Below are positions 27,332 through 36,010 of a stretch of 64,000 bases of DNA, piece after piece. Source of the stretch: Rhodohalobacter mucosus (GTDB lineage: Bacteria; Bacteroidota; Rhodothermia; Balneolales; Balneolaceae). The notes under the pieces were generated by a model. The model saw nothing but the letters and a program-made list of their open reading frames with translations. It was not told where the DNA came from and did not search any database. The stretch covers positions 186,001-250,000 of the forward strand of contig NZ_QGGB01000002.1 of NCBI RefSeq assembly GCF_003150675.1. The letters run 5' to 3'. The number at the start of each line of letters is the position of its first letter. The stretch's first letter is position 1. A program made the translations under genes and the position numbers.

Positions 27332-29917
27332 TTATTTCATCAGGGTCATCTTTCGTGTTACCACTTCTCTGGGGGTAATGATGCGGTAGAAGTAGATGCC
27401 GCTGGCCATCGATTGCGCATCAAACGTGACGCTGTACGGACCGGCTCCCAGCAGTTCACCATTCAGCAGAGTGGCTACCAGGCGTCCGGCCATATCGTAT
27501 ACTTTTAAACTAACTTCCTGCTGCTGTGTTAACGCAAATCGTATGTTTGTGCTTGGGTTGAACGGGTTGGGATAGTTCTGTTCCAGCTCCACCTTGGTGG
27601 CCAGAACATCGTCCCCCGTGGTAAACGCCCAGGAGTCGCCCCACTCCTCAGCCTGTCCGTTAATAATGGCTCTTACACGCCACTCGTAGCGGTGATTCGG
27701 CTGAAAATCCTGCCCCGGAGTGTACGTTGTATCCGTTACAATTTCATCAATCACAACCTGCTGCTCTTCCACACTCGTTACTTCAATCTCATACGCATCC
27801 GCTCCTTCGACGCTCTGCCACTCAAATTTCTGTTTTTTCGACGTATTCTTCTCATCCTTGGCTGGCGTAATTTTCTGCGGTCCCTTCCCGTTATTGCCTG
27901 AATTCTCCAGGGTCGTAAATGACCAGATGGGACTCCAGGTGCCTTCCACCCCGTCCTTCACACCCCGAACGCGCCACTGATGATTTCGCCCTTCTGACAA
28001 GTTAACGCTTGGCGTAAAAGATGTATCATTCACCTGTTCCTCTAACACCATTTCCGACGGATTTGATCCGCTCACGTGAAGGATGTAATAGTCCGCATCC
28101 ACGGAACTCCATGAAAATTGGGGGGCAAGCGCTACATCAATGGAACCGTCAGTCGGAGACCGGAGTGCCGGTGCATCCGGCGTGGCCGTTCCGCCTCCGC
28201 CATTGTTGGGGTCCTCTTCCGTTGTAAAACCCAGATATGTACTCCACGAACTTGCGACTCCTCTGCGGACCGATCGTACTCTCCATCTGTAGGAGGTTCC
28301 GTATGCGAGAGGATTGGATGGCGTGAATGTGGTGCCGGTGACAGAGGTGCTGATGACCGTGGAAGATGTGCTTAAATTCTGCACCTCAATCTGATAGCTG
28401 TCAGCATCCACCGCCCCCCATTCAAAAACCGGTGTTACGGATATGTTTGTTGCACCATCTGACGGTGAACTAAGCTGTGGTACGCTCGGAGAATCAGTAG
28501 AGCCACCGTCATCCGGATTTTGTTGACCGACGCGTAATTTGTCACTACCCAATTCGGATAACAGAGAACTATAGTCAGATTCTTGAAATTTATTGCCGGC
28601 TATATCTATGTATTTAAACCTGGGATAGGCTGATGAATCACCATATTTGGCTCCATCCATTGAAATTGTTCCGGAAAGATTATTATTGCCAAAATAGAGA
28701 TATTGCAGGTCGGGGCTGTTTGGAAGTACATCAGGTATGGGCCCCGTTAGATTGTTGTTTGCAAAGCCTAAAAATCTTGTTTGAAAATGTTCTCCCCAAC
28801 CGGTTTGCGGAATTTCACCAACAAAACTGTTCCATCTAAGATCCGCGATAATAATGGAGGAGTGTTGTGACAAAGATGAGGGAATATCACCGCCACCACC
28901 GACTGGCAATTGGTTTCCATTTGCATCTAATCCAAGATTATTTCCTACAAAATCTAATACCAATAAACTGATATTTTGAGCAGATGGTGAAAAGTCAGGC
29001 AACGCTCCATAAATATTTTGCCAGGCAAGGTAAACAGTACGCAAATTTTTAAAACTACCATCAAACAGGTAGGCAGGAAATTCATCGGTATGGTCGTTTC
29101 TTGCAGAAAAATGCTGCATTTTTTTGCTACCTGATAAGTCAGGTAAAGCCCCCCCTAGACTCTCATTTCTGTCTACGTCATAGATCCTTAATTCTGGTAA
29201 ATTTACATTCGCAGGAAGCGGGCCAATAATTTGTGATCTGTTTATTCGCAGTTGATATAAATTAGGAAGGTTGAACAACTCTTCAGGCAAAACTTGATTC
29301 AATTCATACGACCAGGCAGAGAAAATCCAGCCCAGATTTTCACACGCAGAAATACTTGGATAATACATTTGTGTAATGTGACTTCCATGAAGCTCAAAAA
29401 CGATCAAATTACTCCAATTCCCCCAAACATCAGGAAACACTCCGTTAAATTTGTTTGTAGATTCATCATTGTAACCATTATGATGGTCTCTATTTGGGTT
29501 TGTGCTGATATCACCCGGGTATCGGCCGGAGAAATATAAATACTCAATCAGAGTCCAGTTACCTATTGAGCCTGGAATTGATCCTGTAAACCGATTATGT
29601 TTGATATTGATGTATCTCAGTTTGCTTAAATTACCAATCTCTTCCGGAAGTGTTCCAGCAAGATTATTGCTCCTTAAATCTATTTCAACTACCCTTAGTT
29701 CTCCGTCGACAGATTCCACTGTAACACCGAAAGGTGCAGGATCTAAACGCATTCCGGAAGCTGACCAGCCAGAATTGTTATTCCAGTTGGACCCTCCGGT
29801 AGCGCTGTATAATGCTTCAAGCGCTATCCGGTCTCCATCTGAACTGTTTTGATTTTGCGACAGTGATTTAATGGGAATTGCAGTGAGCAATATGATGGTA
29901 AGTAGCGTAAATCTCAT
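27332..29917 (-). CDS. T9SS-sorted leucine-rich-repeat and Fn3 surface protein
   Basis: An 861-residue secreted protein. A signal peptide (MRFTLLTIILLTAIPIKSLS) is followed by LALEALYSATGG-type capping sequence and plant-like leucine-rich repeats (AGTLPEEIGNLSKLRYINI, TGSIPGSIGN and further degenerate units) to about residue 475. Three Fn3-like modules (SPSDGATNISV, SPTDGSIDVAL, then WGDSWAFTT at the end) follow, then an 80-residue T9SS sorting domain (ELEQNYPNPFNPSTNIRF, YDMAGRLV, SGIYFYRI). The ATG at 29917 was preferred to a TTG at 29938 because it places the charged residue and hydrophobic core as in a normal signal peptide. The LRR half is clearly more AT-rich than the Fn3/T9SS half, suggesting domain shuffling. 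Surface adhesion or glycan binding is inferred. Confidence 0.87.
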   Translation of the reverse strand: MRFTLLTIILLTAIPIKSLSQNQNSSDGDRIALEALYSATGGSNWNNNSGWSASGMRLDPAPFGVTVESVDGELRVVEIDLRSNNLAGTLPEEIGNLSKLRYINIKHNRFTGSIPGSIGNWTLIEYLYFSGRYPGDISTNPNRDHHNGYNDESTNKFNGVFPDVWGNWSNLIVFELHGSHITQMYYPSISACENLGWIFSAWSYELNQVLPEELFNLPNLYQLRINRSQIIGPLPANVNLPELRIYDVDRNESLGGALPDLSGSKKMQHFSARNDHTDEFPAYLFDGSFKNLRTVYLAWQNIYGALPDFSPSAQNISLLVLDFVGNNLGLDANGNQLPVGGGGDIPSSLSQHSSIIIADLRWNSFVGEIPQTGWGEHFQTRFLGFANNNLTGPIPDVLPNSPDLQYLYFGNNNLSGTISMDGAKYGDSSAYPRFKYIDIAGNKFQESDYSSLLSELGSDKLRVGQQNPDDGGSTDSPSVPQLSSPSDGATNISVTPVFEWGAVDADSYQIEVQNLSTSSTVISTSVTGTTFTPSNPLAYGTSYRWRVRSVRRGVASSWSTYLGFTTEEDPNNGGGGTATPDAPALRSPTDGSIDVALAPQFSWSSVDADYYILHVSGSNPSEMVLEEQVNDTSFTPSVNLSEGRNHQWRVRGVKDGVEGTWSPIWSFTTLENSGNNGKGPQKITPAKDEKNTSKKQKFEWQSVEGADAYEIEVTSVEEQQVVIDEIVTDTTYTPGQDFQPNHRYEWRVRAIINGQAEEWGDSWAFTTGDDVLATKVELEQNYPNPFNPSTNIRFALTQQQEVSLKVYDMAGRLVATLLNGELLGAGPYSVTFDAQSMASGIYFYRIITPREVVTRKMTLMK

Positions 29918-30267
29918 GTAATCAATATTTAAGAGCAAGAAAATATTTTCACCGCTATATTTTTAAGAAAAGTTCAACGGTTATGTCTTGACCGTAGAAA
30001 AGGAAGGGTCAAATTTACTTTTGTTACAAAACTTGATCTCTGTTAAAAGTCAGAATTCCGAAAAAACAGAGAAGTAATTTTGTTCAGGAAGTGACTGCTA
30101 CTATCAAAAAATTAGAAAGTTCCAATAAATCTACATATAAAGCAGATTTTTAACTTGAAATCAATGACAGAGACGTATTGCGGCCAAAAAATGAATAGTG
30201 GCCTGTAAAAATTTCAGGCAACAATTAATTGAATTGAGATTCTACCTGAAGCATTCATTAACAAAAA
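29918..30267. other. AT-rich intergenic spacer
   Basis: About 350 bases between the ATP-grasp gene (stop at 30268) and the LRR/T9SS gene. No gene-like frame was found. The promoter of the LRR/T9SS gene should lie at its left end. No strong inverted repeat with a U-tract was seen after the ATP-grasp gene. Confidence 0.4.
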
Positions 30268-31290
30268 CTATTTGTTACTGTTGGCTCTTACAAGAACATC
30301 ATCAACCATCCAGCCAAATGGATTAAACTTACCCTCAATGAATTCTAATTCAGAATTCCAGTAGCCATAATCAAAATCTTCAGGGTCCACGCCAAATCCA
30401 TAACTCATTTCTAAAATGAATGGTTGTTTATCATCCATCACAAAATCAAAAGCCACAGATTGAAGTTTTAATCGATTTGCTACTTCAAGAGCTATTCTGA
30501 TCACGCTCTCCGGTATTTTCTCAAGATCATAACTTACCAATCCACTACCTGAGGCCCTGAAATCCCCCGGCCGATTTGGACGAAGACATCCGAAACACCT
30601 CCCCGCTACCACACTTATTCTCATATCGTACTTATTTCCCGGAATATAGTCCTGAAAATAAACATAACCCCTCTCCTTACCTGCAGTTTTACTGAACTTA
30701 GTGGTGTAGCCTAACCTAAGAACCCCTTTTCCAACATTATATAGAGTTGTTTTTCCATCTCTATATCTACGCCAACGCTCTTTTAAATTCAATACTGCAT
30801 CATACTGATTAAATCCTTTACCAAATGCTTTATTGACAAGTCTTTTAGCTGTTTTTTCATTATCAACCAATCTGACATGGTTTCCACCGGAACCACGCCG
30901 TAACTTAAACACTTTTGGATAATGAGCTTTTTCAACCCAACTATATGCTTCTTGTTTATCGTAAAAAACATACGTTGGAACCAAGGGTGCTCCTATTCCC
31001 TCTAAAAGATATTTCTGCCCAATTTTATCGTCAAAATGCCATGCTGTCTGAAAATTTGGGAAAACGGTCTTGCCACATGATTCTACTGAGTAAAGTAACT
31101 GTTTGGCAAATATATGATCTTTCGGACGCATGTGATGGAAATGCCACATGAATGCATCACAATCCCTCAGTTCATCAATAATTTGGTTTTTGTAGACATC
31201 TACTACTTTGAAAGGTATACCAATCGATTTACAGTAATTGATCCATTCGATGCTAAAATCTCCTTCTTTATATTGAATTGCTATTTTCAT
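30268..31290 (-). CDS. RimK-like ATP-grasp ligase
   Basis: A 340-residue ATP-grasp protein. Its N-terminal domain contains a distinctive MWHFHHMRPKDH stretch. The ATP-binding part shows KVFKLRRGSGGNHVRLV (lysine and Gly-rich loop), YVYFQDYIPGNKYDMRISVV (adenine linker and conserved Asp-Arg) and PFILEMSYGFG near the end as the metal-binding strand. Close relatives ligate amino acids to carboxylates. Its start overlaps the end of the deacetylase-like paralogue 3 by 23 bases, so the two are translationally coupled and probably act on one substrate, for example exposing an amine or acid that is then acylated. The reaction is unknown. Base composition is AT-rich. Confidence 0.82.
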   Translation of the reverse strand: MKIAIQYKEGDFSIEWINYCKSIGIPFKVVDVYKNQIIDELRDCDAFMWHFHHMRPKDHIFAKQLLYSVESCGKTVFPNFQTAWHFDDKIGQKYLLEGIGAPLVPTYVFYDKQEAYSWVEKAHYPKVFKLRRGSGGNHVRLVDNEKTAKRLVNKAFGKGFNQYDAVLNLKERWRRYRDGKTTLYNVGKGVLRLGYTTKFSKTAGKERGYVYFQDYIPGNKYDMRISVVAGRCFGCLRPNRPGDFRASGSGLVSYDLEKIPESVIRIALEVANRLKLQSVAFDFVMDDKQPFILEMSYGFGVDPEDFDYGYWNSELEFIEGKFNPFGWMVDDVLVRANSNK

Positions 31291-32410
31291 TTACCAGATG
31301 CCCAAGTTGTTCTGAGTTAAAAAATTCAACAGATGGCCAATTTTTAATTATTATGTCAATCAAGCTACTCAATAGTCGAAGAGTATCATCTCTGTTTTTA
31401 TTATCAATAAATCCCACATAATTTAATCTATGTGTGCAAATGATCGCTGGTTTCTTCATTCTAAATGCTGTTTTAATATCATTTAGGCACTTGGAAATCC
31501 AATCATCTACATTATAATGTTGGATTGAAGGCTCAAACAATCCATTTCGAACCAGATAAGTTTGACGAAAACTATTTTGTTCCCCTAAGTAATGCCGTCT
31601 CAATCTAACAGATTTATTTAAATCTGGCTCTATCATTATCCGGTTTCCCTGATAGAAATTCACTCCCTTTTTACTGATACTTTGATCGTAATCAGGACTC
31701 CATATATAATTGGGCGGTATAAAAGATTCAGATTTGTAGCCAAATAACTTTTCAAACAGAGCTAGCCCTTCCTCTACGATTTTCAGTTTATGTAGTTTGT
31801 CCTCTTCATCAAAATAGCGCAGCGATTCTACAAATCTGTTGCCTTCATTGAATCTGCTTTTTGGAATCGAGCCCGGCATTTCGTGATCAAATCCAAAATG
31901 TACATCTTCATCTCCTTCCTGAAGCGCCTTCATAAACATGGATACATTCAAATGCTCCCGGCCATGGGACTGTGGATAAAAAACCCCGGCTTCCAGTCCA
32001 GCTTTCCATAGTTCAAAACATTTGGAGTGGTTTGGGTATCGCTTAAACGTATCCGTAATCAATTCATAGTGATATTCCTCAAAATTTGATTCCCTGATCT
32101 TATGGAAATCCGGGTTGGCAACCAGAGCGTTTGCCGTAATCACCGGATGGTTGCCTTTATAATCTTTAAATGATGCCAAAAGGTCGAACAGCAGCTCCAA
32201 ATCATCCTCACTGGCAAGGCTATCATATCGCTCATAGGGTGCCTGATCCACCCTATAGCCTGCATCCAGACACTTCCGGTACACATCTTTCGATGGCATC
32301 CGAATACTTCCCCAGTCATCCGATTCAAAAACAACAATTTTCCGGTTAGTGCGCCATCCGGGAATATTCACCAGATAGCGTTTCACCCGGTTAAGGTATT
32401 CTGACTTCAT
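31268..32410 (-). CDS. Deacetylase-like polysaccharide protein, paralogue 3 of 3
   Basis: A 380-residue homologue of the 15791-16921 and 25780-26925 proteins. Visible motifs are NIPGWRTNRKIVVFESDDWG at the N-terminus, YPQSHGREHLNVSMF near residue 150, ESFIPPNYIWSPDYDQ in the middle, and CTHRLNYVGFIDNKNRDD near residue 325. Substitution of Ser for Phe before HGREH and the FESDDWGS form group it closer to paralogue 2 than to paralogue 1. A metal-dependent carbohydrate hydrolase is likely but unproven. It follows the polymerase gene by 23 bases and overlaps the ATP-grasp gene. Confidence 0.75.
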   Translation of the reverse strand: MKSEYLNRVKRYLVNIPGWRTNRKIVVFESDDWGSIRMPSKDVYRKCLDAGYRVDQAPYERYDSLASEDDLELLFDLLASFKDYKGNHPVITANALVANPDFHKIRESNFEEYHYELITDTFKRYPNHSKCFELWKAGLEAGVFYPQSHGREHLNVSMFMKALQEGDEDVHFGFDHEMPGSIPKSRFNEGNRFVESLRYFDEEDKLHKLKIVEEGLALFEKLFGYKSESFIPPNYIWSPDYDQSISKKGVNFYQGNRIMIEPDLNKSVRLRRHYLGEQNSFRQTYLVRNGLFEPSIQHYNVDDWISKCLNDIKTAFRMKKPAIICTHRLNYVGFIDNKNRDDTLRLLSSLIDIIIKNWPSVEFFNSEQLGHLVNENSNSI

Positions 32411-32433
32411 CGTTAAGTATTTAAACCAAATTA

Positions 32434-33693
32434 CTAAATAATCATCCTCAGAAGATCATTCATAGAGATATTCTCACCTGCCGTGAACAGTGCCACAATC
32501 GGATTGCCCATCACCGCCGCAGCACTCAATGAGTAAAAGCCCATACGCAATGACACTAGTACAAAGAGAAAAAGAGCAGGCAACGTCAGATAAACAAGCT
32601 TCTGAATCCTTGACTCAAGGTCCAGATTCTGAATATATAATAAGAAAGTGCATATGGCGCACAAATTTGCGATTACCAGAAATCTTGATCCGGAAGGCAG
32701 TGAGCTGAACAGGTTCATGATGCCATATACCAAAAGCGTGAATGCAAAAAGATTCAGGTAGCCCTTATTATTTGCCAGGTCACCCTTCCGAATAAACATC
32801 AGCACCAAAAAAATCAGGACCGACCATTTTAACGCCGCGCCATACCAGACTACATACCAGTTCAACCCCGCCTGCATCTCACCTTCACGGAAATTTTCCA
32901 CATAGGTCTCCGACCTGTAACCGGCCGTACGCTCCTGCAGGATTTCCGGCGCATAGCTTTCAATGATGTTGTTAAAGGCGGCTAGGTCAATTTCAGAGAT
33001 GAAAAACGTGAGCAGAAAGAATCCAAAATAGATCGTGACCCTGTTACCTGCCAGCATATAAGCAAACATCACCATAACCGGCACGATCATCGAAAAGTGA
33101 ACCAAAATGGAGAGTGACGCTATTAGCAGCCCCTTTTTTTTACCCTCCACAAGATAGGGCAGAAGCCCGTAGATAAAGATATGAACGGCTGTCCACATCC
33201 GCACGCCGGTAATGTTCCAGATGGGATTCACCAACATAAATATGACGAGCAGCAGAACCGTCATCATATGAAGCTTCCCCTCCAGCCGGTCGAGGACGTA
33301 CCACACGTTTCTGGAAAAGAAGAAACCGAAGATGAGCCCGATCACCATGGTATAAATGGCCTGACTATCCGTAAAGAGGGATATCAAAAATGTGAGGGCC
33401 GTATTGAACACATCTATATCGCCGCTTTCCGCAAAATAGCTGATTGTGCTCTCCAGGCTAAACCCCCTTGCATGCATCATCTCGAGGCGTGAAATGTATC
33501 TTACAATGTCGCTTCCCGCAGATTCCGCACTGATCGCAAATGTGAAGCCGTAAAACGCGCAGAAGGCCCAAAATACGTTTTTCGCCCAGGGTTCCCTGAA
33601 ATTTTTGAAGGCGGATACCATTGCCAGCAGCGGCCATGCCAGGTAAAGCAGTGCGGCGTAGTATCCGGTATTGTCTTTGCTTATCGGTTGCAC
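32434..33693 (-). CDS. EpsG/Wzy-like polysaccharide polymerase
   Basis: A 419-residue integral membrane protein with about ten to twelve hydrophobic segments and few conserved motifs, matching the EpsG/O-antigen polymerase type. The AESAGSDIVRYISRLEMM loop after the second or third segment, and a long periplasmic-type loop containing ILQERTAGYRSETYV, are typical. Such proteins join lipid-linked repeat units at the outer face of the inner membrane. The start is GTG and overlaps the upstream GT4 gene by 13 bases. It is the only polymerase candidate in the window. Confidence 0.8.
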   Translation of the reverse strand: MQPISKDNTGYYAALLYLAWPLLAMVSAFKNFREPWAKNVFWAFCAFYGFTFAISAESAGSDIVRYISRLEMMHARGFSLESTISYFAESGDIDVFNTALTFLISLFTDSQAIYTMVIGLIFGFFFSRNVWYVLDRLEGKLHMMTVLLLVIFMLVNPIWNITGVRMWTAVHIFIYGLLPYLVEGKKKGLLIASLSILVHFSMIVPVMVMFAYMLAGNRVTIYFGFFLLTFFISEIDLAAFNNIIESYAPEILQERTAGYRSETYVENFREGEMQAGLNWYVVWYGAALKWSVLIFLVLMFIRKGDLANNKGYLNLFAFTLLVYGIMNLFSSLPSGSRFLVIANLCAICTFLLYIQNLDLESRIQKLVYLTLPALFLFVLVSLRMGFYSLSAAAVMGNPIVALFTAGENISMNDLLRMII

Positions 33694-34808
33694 AATTCGA
33701 TAAAATTATTGCATACATTCTCAATACGGTACTGATCGATATCCCTGAACCGATGCCCGTTTGAGTAATCTCCGTTCAAAAACTGATCAACCACATCCTT
33801 ATTTATATCCTCACTGCCAATGTCCAGGACAGGCCGGCCGGTGAGGTAATAATCAATCAGTTTGCTGGGGCTCATCAGTGACGACCGGTTTTCAAAATTA
33901 ACCAGAAAGTCCATACCGCTTAACACATTCAATAGTTCTGCCCTGGGAATGTAATCCCGAACCTCAATTTTTCCATCCGATTTTTCCAGCCAGGGCTTTA
34001 CCATCTCGATATTCTTTGTATAGAGAATGAATTTATAGTCACGGTCCAATCCAGTCAGATAGTCCAGAAAGAGTGAAGGATCCCTTCCTCCCGGAATGAG
34101 TCCTCCCGCATAGGCAAAGGTTGGAATGACCTTCTTTTGATATGCTTCATGGTCGATATCCACCTCATTGAAGTCAAATCCCTGGGGAATAACCCGGATT
34201 TTATCCCTGAACTCCGGATAGTATCCATCCCGTGCCTCTTCAATGGGCACGGTGATCCACTCAGCTTTTCTGCAAAAAGACTTTTCAAACCGGCTGAAAT
34301 AAAACATTTTGTTAAAGGAATCTAGTGTTTGCCCCATATAGGGATCACCGCAATCGGCAACCCACACATCCGCAATGGAATGATCCGGAGTTCTGGCAAG
34401 GGCGGCGCCCCAGTGTATCGGGTGCGGCACAGCCACCGATATCATCAGGTCATACCCCGACTCTCTTTTTAATGCGTTTTTAACCATGAACATGAGCTCG
34501 ATATCGGGATATTCAAAGAACAGATTCAATCCGCGCCTTACCGCGCGCTTGAACAGCCTCAGCATTTTGTTTTTATGGGCCGTTTGTACGCCGTGGTATT
34601 TACGCTTTCCCAAATTTTTTATCGTAACGCCAAACTCGCTTTCAAACGAGTCATGAATATCCTCTCTCTTGTTTGTATACAGGGTAACATCATGCCCCTG
34701 CCTGGCAAACTCCCTAACGAGCTGCGTTGTCCGGAATGAGCGCGGACTGTTCATCGGGTAAAATGAGCTGCTTACAATCAGTATTTTCAATTTTTTGCCT
34801 CGCGTCAA
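33681..34808 (-). CDS. Glycosyltransferase family 4, TTG start
   Basis: A 375-residue GT-B protein. The N-terminal strand KILIVSSSFYPMNSPRSFR with FARQGHDVTLYTNKRE matches the acceptor domain of GT4 enzymes. WVADCGDPYMG and FAYAGGLIPGGRDPSLFL mark the hinge and donor domain, and NFENRSSLMSPSKLIDYYLT carries the donor-site region. No ATG lies before the first beta-strand: an in-frame TAG sits just upstream, leaving TTG at 34808 (used here) or TTG six codons later. It is first in a coupled set with the polymerase, deacetylase-like paralogue 3 and ATP-grasp genes. Confidence 0.82.
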   Translation of the reverse strand: MTRGKKLKILIVSSSFYPMNSPRSFRTTQLVREFARQGHDVTLYTNKREDIHDSFESEFGVTIKNLGKRKYHGVQTAHKNKMLRLFKRAVRRGLNLFFEYPDIELMFMVKNALKRESGYDLMISVAVPHPIHWGAALARTPDHSIADVWVADCGDPYMGQTLDSFNKMFYFSRFEKSFCRKAEWITVPIEEARDGYYPEFRDKIRVIPQGFDFNEVDIDHEAYQKKVIPTFAYAGGLIPGGRDPSLFLDYLTGLDRDYKFILYTKNIEMVKPWLEKSDGKIEVRDYIPRAELLNVLSGMDFLVNFENRSSLMSPSKLIDYYLTGRPVLDIGSEDINKDVVDQFLNGDYSNGHRFRDIDQYRIENVCNNFIELCNR

Positions 34809-35095
34809 TAACTAGGTTCTATTTATACTCTGCTTTTATCGTCATCATCATCAAATACCAAGGTAAAATCATTGAGCACGACTCTGAAATTTGAATTTTA
34901 TAACAACCACAGGCCTTTTTTATGCAGATAATCTTGTTATTAAGTTATCCTTATTGAGCCCCCTTTTATAACAAATGAACGATCTAATTGAACCTAAACA
35001 TACTCTCATACTTATAGCAAAAATCAGGAGAGCAAGTGACCTGCCATTTTTTTCTGTTCACGGATCGTGGAATAGCTAATTCTGAGCAGTTACGA
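34809..35095. other. Intergenic region with probable promoter
   Basis: 287 bases between two minus-strand gene sets, from the stop of the GT2 gene at 35096 to the GT4 start at 34808. It is AT-rich and has no gene. It is long enough to hold a promoter for the GT4-polymerase set, but no box or terminator was convincing. Confidence 0.3.
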
Positions 35096-35983
35096 TTAGT
35101 ATGCGGTCACCTTTTCAGCATTAATAATGTGAACGACTATTGCGGAAAGTATAACCGTCTTATAGATATAAATGGCGCTCGCCAATAAAAAAATCAGGGG
35201 CTTTTCACTGCTTTTTTCGGTTTGCCCTGTTTGTACAAAGATATTTCGTCCGTTGTTGAGAAGATGGCTCCCCAGCATACGCAATCCCGAATGGTGATGC
35301 TTGATTTTTCCGTTCTGATACCCCCAGGCCGCCAGCCTCTTCTGTTTCCTGAAGAATGACGAAAAGGATTCTCTTGCCGGATGCCGGATTTTAACTCCTG
35401 GCGCATAACACAACCTGAAACCCCTGTTCACTGCACGGGATGTAAATTCCCAGTCCCCGCCCGACAGCATGCTTTTGTCAAATCCGCCCAGCTCATCAAA
35501 TACTTTTTTCCTGACAAACAAATTGGCCGTAACCCCCTGCCCCCTGGGCACGGTGAGGTCCTGACGGAACGCGTGGTTTTTTTCATAGATGTAGATCCAG
35601 CCGTTTGCTCCGGGAACCTTGAACAGCTCCACATGCCCTCCCAGCAGGTCACAGTCACGGCCCTGAAACACTTTTTCTGCCTCTGCCAGCCACTCCGGAT
35701 CCACGATGCAGTCGGAGTCCGTAAAGGCCAGGTATGTACCTCTCGCCGCTTCAGCGCCCCTGTTTCTTGCCATATACGAACCGTGGGCCGGTTCATGTAG
35801 CACCTTTACTCTTGGGTCACCAAAGAGAAACTCCGATGCCTGGTGCTCTGGCGCATTGTTCACCACAATCACTTCAAAAGATTGTTCCGTACCGCATTTC
35901 AATACCGATTCCATACAGGCTGTAAGCCTTGCGGTATCCCGGAAGGTGGGGATGATGACGCTGAAACGAACAGGTTGATTCAT
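35096..35983 (-). CDS. Glycosyltransferase family 2
   Basis: A 295-residue GT-A enzyme. RFSVIIPTFRDTARLTACME is the first strand and nucleotide loop. FEVIVVNNAPEH and MARNRGAEAARGTYLAFTDSD contain the donor site and DxD-like motif, and GFDKSMLSGGDWEFTSRAV holds the catalytic base region. A C-terminal hydrophobic segment (IFLLASAIYIYKTVILSAIV) suggests membrane association. It adds a sugar to the lipid-linked acceptor. It lies 27 bases after another GT2 gene and is part of the set headed by the capsule-type sulfotransferase gene at 37-38 kb. Confidence 0.9.
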   Translation of the reverse strand: MNQPVRFSVIIPTFRDTARLTACMESVLKCGTEQSFEVIVVNNAPEHQASEFLFGDPRVKVLHEPAHGSYMARNRGAEAARGTYLAFTDSDCIVDPEWLAEAEKVFQGRDCDLLGGHVELFKVPGANGWIYIYEKNHAFRQDLTVPRGQGVTANLFVRKKVFDELGGFDKSMLSGGDWEFTSRAVNRGFRLCYAPGVKIRHPARESFSSFFRKQKRLAAWGYQNGKIKHHHSGLRMLGSHLLNNGRNIFVQTGQTEKSSEKPLIFLLASAIYIYKTVILSAIVVHIINAEKVTAY

Positions 35984-36010
35984 TTTTCTATACTCATGGT
36001 AAAACTGCTT

